43,105 nucleotides of DNA from Bacteroidota bacterium. Its GTDB lineage: Bacteria; Bacteroidota; Bacteroidia; Cytophagales; Cyclobacteriaceae. Numbering within the stretch: position 1 is the first letter of the stretch; every line of letters starts with the position of its first letter. This document shows positions 39,307-43,105 of this stretch, one piece after another. The notes under the pieces are model-generated. The model was not told where the DNA came from, made no database searches, and saw only the letters and a list, made by a program, of their open reading frames with translations. The stretch is taken from assembly GCA_003973485.1 (NCBI GenBank), contig QNXU01000132.1, positions 1 to 43,105 on the forward strand, read 5' to 3'. Made by a program: the position numbers and the translations under genes.

Positions 39307-40647
39307 CTAATAAACCAACAAACCTCCAATAAATATCAAACTACCCAAAAGCAAAGCAAATAGACTGTAAGGCAAAATATCCTTTGCTTTCAATTGTGTA
39401 ATGCCTAGAAGTGGTAAAGCCCAGAATGGCTGTAACATATTGGTAATTTGATCGCCATAAGATAATGCCATTACAATTTTCGGAATAGGAATATTTAAAG
39501 CTTGTGCCGCTTCAACCACTATTGGTCCTTGCACAGCCCATTGTCCGCCACCTGATGGGACGAAAAAGTTAACCAAACCTGCACTGAAAAATGTTAAAAT
39601 TGGGAATGATGTGGCTGTAGAAATGGAAACAAAAAAATCAGAAATTAATATCACCAATCCTGAATATTTCATAATACCCATTATTCCAGAGTATAGAGGA
39701 AACTGAATTACGATTCCACTCACGCCCTGAATACCAGAATTCACAGCTGCCATAAATTTCGCCAGGCTGCCATGCAATAAAATCCCAAAAGTAAGGAATA
39801 AGAAATTGACAAAGTTCAAATCCATAAAAGCCTGATTGGATTGCCATTTATCCACTGCAAACAGGATTGCACTTAAGAGCATGACTCCTCCTAATGCATA
39901 AGCTATCCAAGTCTTATTTTCACTGTCATTTGGTTGGATTTCTTCAACTTTTTCTTCTTTTTGAGTTAGTATTGATTGATAATCAGAGTTTGACTTGAAA
40001 TATTTTCCTAGTATGTAGAACAAACTTGGGACAGCAATCAAAAGCACAATACTTATGACAATATTCATGGTAGAAAATAGCGTTTCAGAAATGCTGATTA
40101 CGCCTATTTTATCTACTAAAAAATGTTTTGCTTCTGCCACTTTCAAGGGTGCTGATGCTGAAAGTCCACCATGCCAAACCATCATACCGGAATAACCTGC
40201 TGCCCCTAATATTCCATAATTGAAGGCTTTGTTTTGAGCAGTGAAATTTTCCCCAATCCTTCTACTAAGAATGGCACCAAAAACCAGACATAATCCCCAG
40301 TTCAGAAAACTCATGATAATGGTGAAAAAACTGATTAAAAATCCTGCTTGAGCAGTATTTTTTGGGATAGAGGCTATTTTGTGAATGATTTTGGAAAAGA
40401 AAGGAGTTAAGGCTAGCGTATGACCTAAAAGCAAAATGAGCACCATTTGCATGGTGAAAGCCAATAACTCCCAAAAACCAGTTTGCCAATAACCTAAAAT
40501 GCTTTGAGATTGCTTGAAAATACTTCCTTCTTGCTCTGTAAAAATTAAAGCGAGTAAAAAGGTAATCCCGCTTAAAAGAATGGCGATTACAAAAGGAGAG
40601 GGAAGAAATCTTTCTACTAATTTGATGTATTGCCTTGAGAATGACAT
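39307..40647 (-). CDS. Short-chain fatty acid transporter (AtoE-like)
   Basis: RFLPSPFVIAILLSGITF, NWGLCLVFGAILSRRIG, GHTLALTPF, FVPSGGGQWAVQGPIVVEAA, YGDQITNMLQPFWALPLLGI. Confidence 0.92.
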   Translation of the reverse strand: MSFSRQYIKLVERFLPSPFVIAILLSGITFLLALIFTEQEGSIFKQSQSILGYWQTGFWELLAFTMQMVLILLLGHTLALTPFFSKIIHKIASIPKNTAQAGFLISFFTIIMSFLNWGLCLVFGAILSRRIGENFTAQNKAFNYGILGAAGYSGMMVWHGGLSASAPLKVAEAKHFLVDKIGVISISETLFSTMNIVISIVLLIAVPSLFYILGKYFKSNSDYQSILTQKEEKVEEIQPNDSENKTWIAYALGGVMLLSAILFAVDKWQSNQAFMDLNFVNFLFLTFGILLHGSLAKFMAAVNSGIQGVSGIVIQFPLYSGIMGIMKYSGLVILISDFFVSISTATSFPILTFFSAGLVNFFVPSGGGQWAVQGPIVVEAAQALNIPIPKIVMALSYGDQITNMLQPFWALPLLGITQLKAKDILPYSLFALLLGSLIFIGGLLVY

Positions 40648-40878
40648 TTTTTAATTACGAATTATCAATTAAGAATTACGAAATATTTTAGCTCACAAAG
40701 TACAAAAGAAAATTTCCGAATTATATACTTCAAGAATTTTTGTTGCTGTTTCCGGTCGGACCTTCGGTACTGACCTAATTTCCTCTTCTCGGATATTTAG
40801 GTTTACATCCATCACCCCTTCATCCCAGATCTAACTATAAACTTGAGAGAATCAAGCTTAAGAATCAGGATATTTATA

Positions 40879-41883
40879 CTATTTTAATTGGGACAAAAAC
40901 TCCAAAGTATCCACTCCATCTGCATAATCCCAAAGTTCGGGCTGTTGGGCTTTTCCAGGTTCAATTTCAGCACCTTTTTTTACCACGCATTGGATTTGCT
41001 CTTCCTGTTTTGATAATTTATCTTCTAGCTCTTTTTCATTTTTGTAAAATTCATAAAACAATACTGAAATAGGAGAGACCAATGCATCATCTTCTTTCAT
41101 CAAGAAAAAACCTGAATCCAAATGCGGTTCTTCATTTACTAGATATATGGACTTATTGTAATCGTAATTATTCACCCATTTGTGGTGATCGGCTACCCAC
41201 TTAAAATCTTCCAAAGCTTTAATGAAAGGTGAAAAGTCAAAACCGGCAGGCACTAAAAGCTTACTAACGTTTCTACATCCCAATCCGTAATATTGGAAAA
41301 TATCTTTTCCTAATTCTTGAATTTCTTCCTCCGATTCTTTGCCAGTGAGAACTGCTACTGAACTTCTGTTTTTTCGAATAATATTAGGATACTTCCCAAA
41401 GTATTGCTCAAAATATCTTGCGGAATTATTACTTCCTGTTGCAATAACTCCATCGAATCCACCAATAGTTTCTTGGGTAAGTTCGATTCTATTTTCGAAT
41501 GAAGGTTCAATTTCTAAAAGCAATTTGACCACTTCCTTTAAAAGGTAAGGGTCTTGGGAACTTAATTTTGCAATCACTTTATGTCCAGAAATCAACACGG
41601 ATAAAAAATCATGAAAGCCCACTAGTGGGATATTTCCAGCCATGATGACGGCAACTTTTTTATCGCTCTTTTCCGCTAAATCATATTCAGAAATCCACTT
41701 CTCCAATTTATCAGCATCGAGCATTTTTCCCAATGCTTTTACAGCATGTACAACATTTTCTCGGGTGAACCAATTATTATAGGCTGTGGCACGAAAATAC
41801 CACTCATCTAATTCTTGCTCACTAAGGTTCCTTAATTGATTGCCTAATTCCTTAAAGGCATCTAATCTTTGCTGTAAATGCAT
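40879..41883 (-). CDS. LuxC-like acyl-CoA reductase
   Basis: VAVIMAGNIPLVGFHDFLSVLISGHKVIAKLSSQDPYLL, GVIATGSNNSARYFEQYF, YYGLGCRNVSKLLVP. Confidence 0.85.
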   Translation of the reverse strand: MHLQQRLDAFKELGNQLRNLSEQELDEWYFRATAYNNWFTRENVVHAVKALGKMLDADKLEKWISEYDLAEKSDKKVAVIMAGNIPLVGFHDFLSVLISGHKVIAKLSSQDPYLLKEVVKLLLEIEPSFENRIELTQETIGGFDGVIATGSNNSARYFEQYFGKYPNIIRKNRSSVAVLTGKESEEEIQELGKDIFQYYGLGCRNVSKLLVPAGFDFSPFIKALEDFKWVADHHKWVNNYDYNKSIYLVNEEPHLDSGFFLMKEDDALVSPISVLFYEFYKNEKELEDKLSKQEEQIQCVVKKGAEIEPGKAQQPELWDYADGVDTLEFLSQLK

Positions 41884-42132
41884 GAAATACGAAAGGTTTG
41901 AAAATTGAAATGCAAAATTAAGCTTTTTAGGTCAGAATTGAAAGCCCCCTTGCCCCCAAAGGGGGGATTTGGATTGTGCTATTTTGCTAGCAGGATTCAT
42001 TTAATCACTGATTTTGCCTAACCGAGGAATTAGTACACTAATGAGGTAAATAGAACTCTATTCATCATTCTTATTGGTAGTCTTCTCATGTATCATTGAG
42101 AGTTGATTTGCTATGCTTTCAATTACTAAATT

Positions 42133-42804
42133 TCAACTAATGGACTCATCCAAAAGATAAAAGTCAATAAATTCCCTAACGCATCCTTGGCCTCCTTTGG
42201 TTTGTAAAACCAAATCCACGGTTTCTTTCACTTTTAAAACCGCATCTGCAGGACAAGCAGAAAAACCTACTGCTTTCATTACTGCTAAATCGTTGATATC
42301 ATCACCGATAATAGCGACTTCGGATAATTTAATTTCTAATTTCTCGCACCAATCTACTAGAATATCCAATTTTGGATCACCCCCTACATATAGATGCTTT
42401 ATATTCAGCATTTCGGCACGGACTTTTACCATTTGGATTTTATGAGCGGAAGAAATTATACCGGCTTGAATCCCAAAGCGTTCGAGTGCTTTGATTGCCA
42501 TGCCATCCTTTGCATTGTACTTTTTGAATTGGTCTCCGCTTTCGGTAAAAAACATTCCTGCATCAGTCATCACGCCATCCACATCCAAAATCAAAAGTTT
42601 AATGTTTTTTAATTTAGATTTATCAACAAACATAGGTCTGCACAGCATATTGGCATAATCTAGTTCATTTTCAGCACAGAAAAGCTTGAAATCTCCCAAT
42701 GATAGTTGATCTAATCTGTGAATATTGAAGTCAGTGAAAAAATCGGCTAGGGATTTATTTTCTCTAGCTAAAAATGCTTCAATGTTTCTTTTTAATAAAT
42801 CCAT
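42133..42804 (-). CDS. KdsC-like HAD hydrolase with N-terminal extension
   Basis: KLLILDVDGVMTDAGMFFTESGDQFKKYNAKDGMAIKAL, GIISSAHKIQMV, VAIIGDDINDLAVMKAVGFSACPADA, GGQGCVREFIDF; about 65 aa precede the HAD core. Confidence 0.9.
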   Translation of the reverse strand: MDLLKRNIEAFLARENKSLADFFTDFNIHRLDQLSLGDFKLFCAENELDYANMLCRPMFVDKSKLKNIKLLILDVDGVMTDAGMFFTESGDQFKKYNAKDGMAIKALERFGIQAGIISSAHKIQMVKVRAEMLNIKHLYVGGDPKLDILVDWCEKLEIKLSEVAIIGDDINDLAVMKAVGFSACPADAVLKVKETVDLVLQTKGGQGCVREFIDFYLLDESIS

Positions 42805-42882
42805 TTTTCAATTTTAGTTGATAGCATAAAAGTAGCAATTCTTATTTGCTTTCTTTTTATATCTAGAAATAGTATTCAATTT

Positions 42883-43104
42883 TCAATCCCTAAGATTCCA
42901 ACTTTCAATAATCTTCTCTTCTGAAATACCACCTAAAAATAACTGATACTGACGAATTAATTGAGCTTTATACATGGCGCTACCCGGAATGAATTCGATA
43001 TTATTTTCCTCGCAATAAGATTTCAAATAATTAGGTTGATTGTCTTTTTCAGGCATATTATGACTAAAAAGCATTTTACAATTCTCTAATAATTCCGCAA
43101 AACC
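42883..43104 (-). CDS. C-terminal part of an unidentified protein, truncated by window edge
   Basis: Frame stays open upstream of the listed ATG to the edge (GFAELLENCKMLFSHNMPEKDNQ...EKIIESWNLRD*); 3' end at 42883. Confidence 0.6.
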   Translation of the reverse strand, partial: GFAELLENCKMLFSHNMPEKDNQPNYLKSYCEENNIEFIPGSAMYKAQLIRQYQLFLGGISEEKIIESWNLRD

Positions 43105-43105
43105 T

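Noticed and set aside
40879-41883. LuxC-like gene as evidence of bioluminescence
   Set aside because: LuxC-like acyl-CoA reductases are common in Bacteroidota and no luxA/B/D/E homolog is present in the window.

Overview
The window is about 43 kb of a Bacteroidota (Cytophagales-like) chromosome. It is AT-rich, has TAnnTTTG-type promoters and a T9SS sorting domain, and is mostly core metabolism and housekeeping genes. Recognisable blocks are tig-clpP-clpX; RelA/SpoT, Fur, STAS and purA; a metY-metX-hom methionine operon followed by rimK; a TauE plus persulfide dioxygenase/rhodanese sulfur pair; sucD; nnr; menF plus a hotdog thioesterase; an AtoE-type transporter; LuxC-like acyl-CoA reductase; a KdsC-like phosphatase; a large secreted TPR-CHAT protein; and one tRNA-Leu(UAG). 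The most interesting region is the roughly 470-nt leader of the met operon (about 20130-20599). A SAM-I-clan-like riboswitch is followed by a 48-codon ORF ending ...Y-M-R-M-C-M-C-C-C-C-stop. The Cys codons and stop lie inside a perfect 7-bp hairpin, and further hairpins follow before metY. This looks like a Cys/Met-sensing leader-peptide attenuator stacked on a riboswitch. Other observations include a duplicated sixA 3' end flanking a two-gene lipoprotein module, two ~200-bp inverted-repeat elements, other dispersed repeats, a T9SS protein with almost no cargo, and a DUF2256 micro-ORF missing from the ORF track. All calls come from reading the sequence only; no database search was run.
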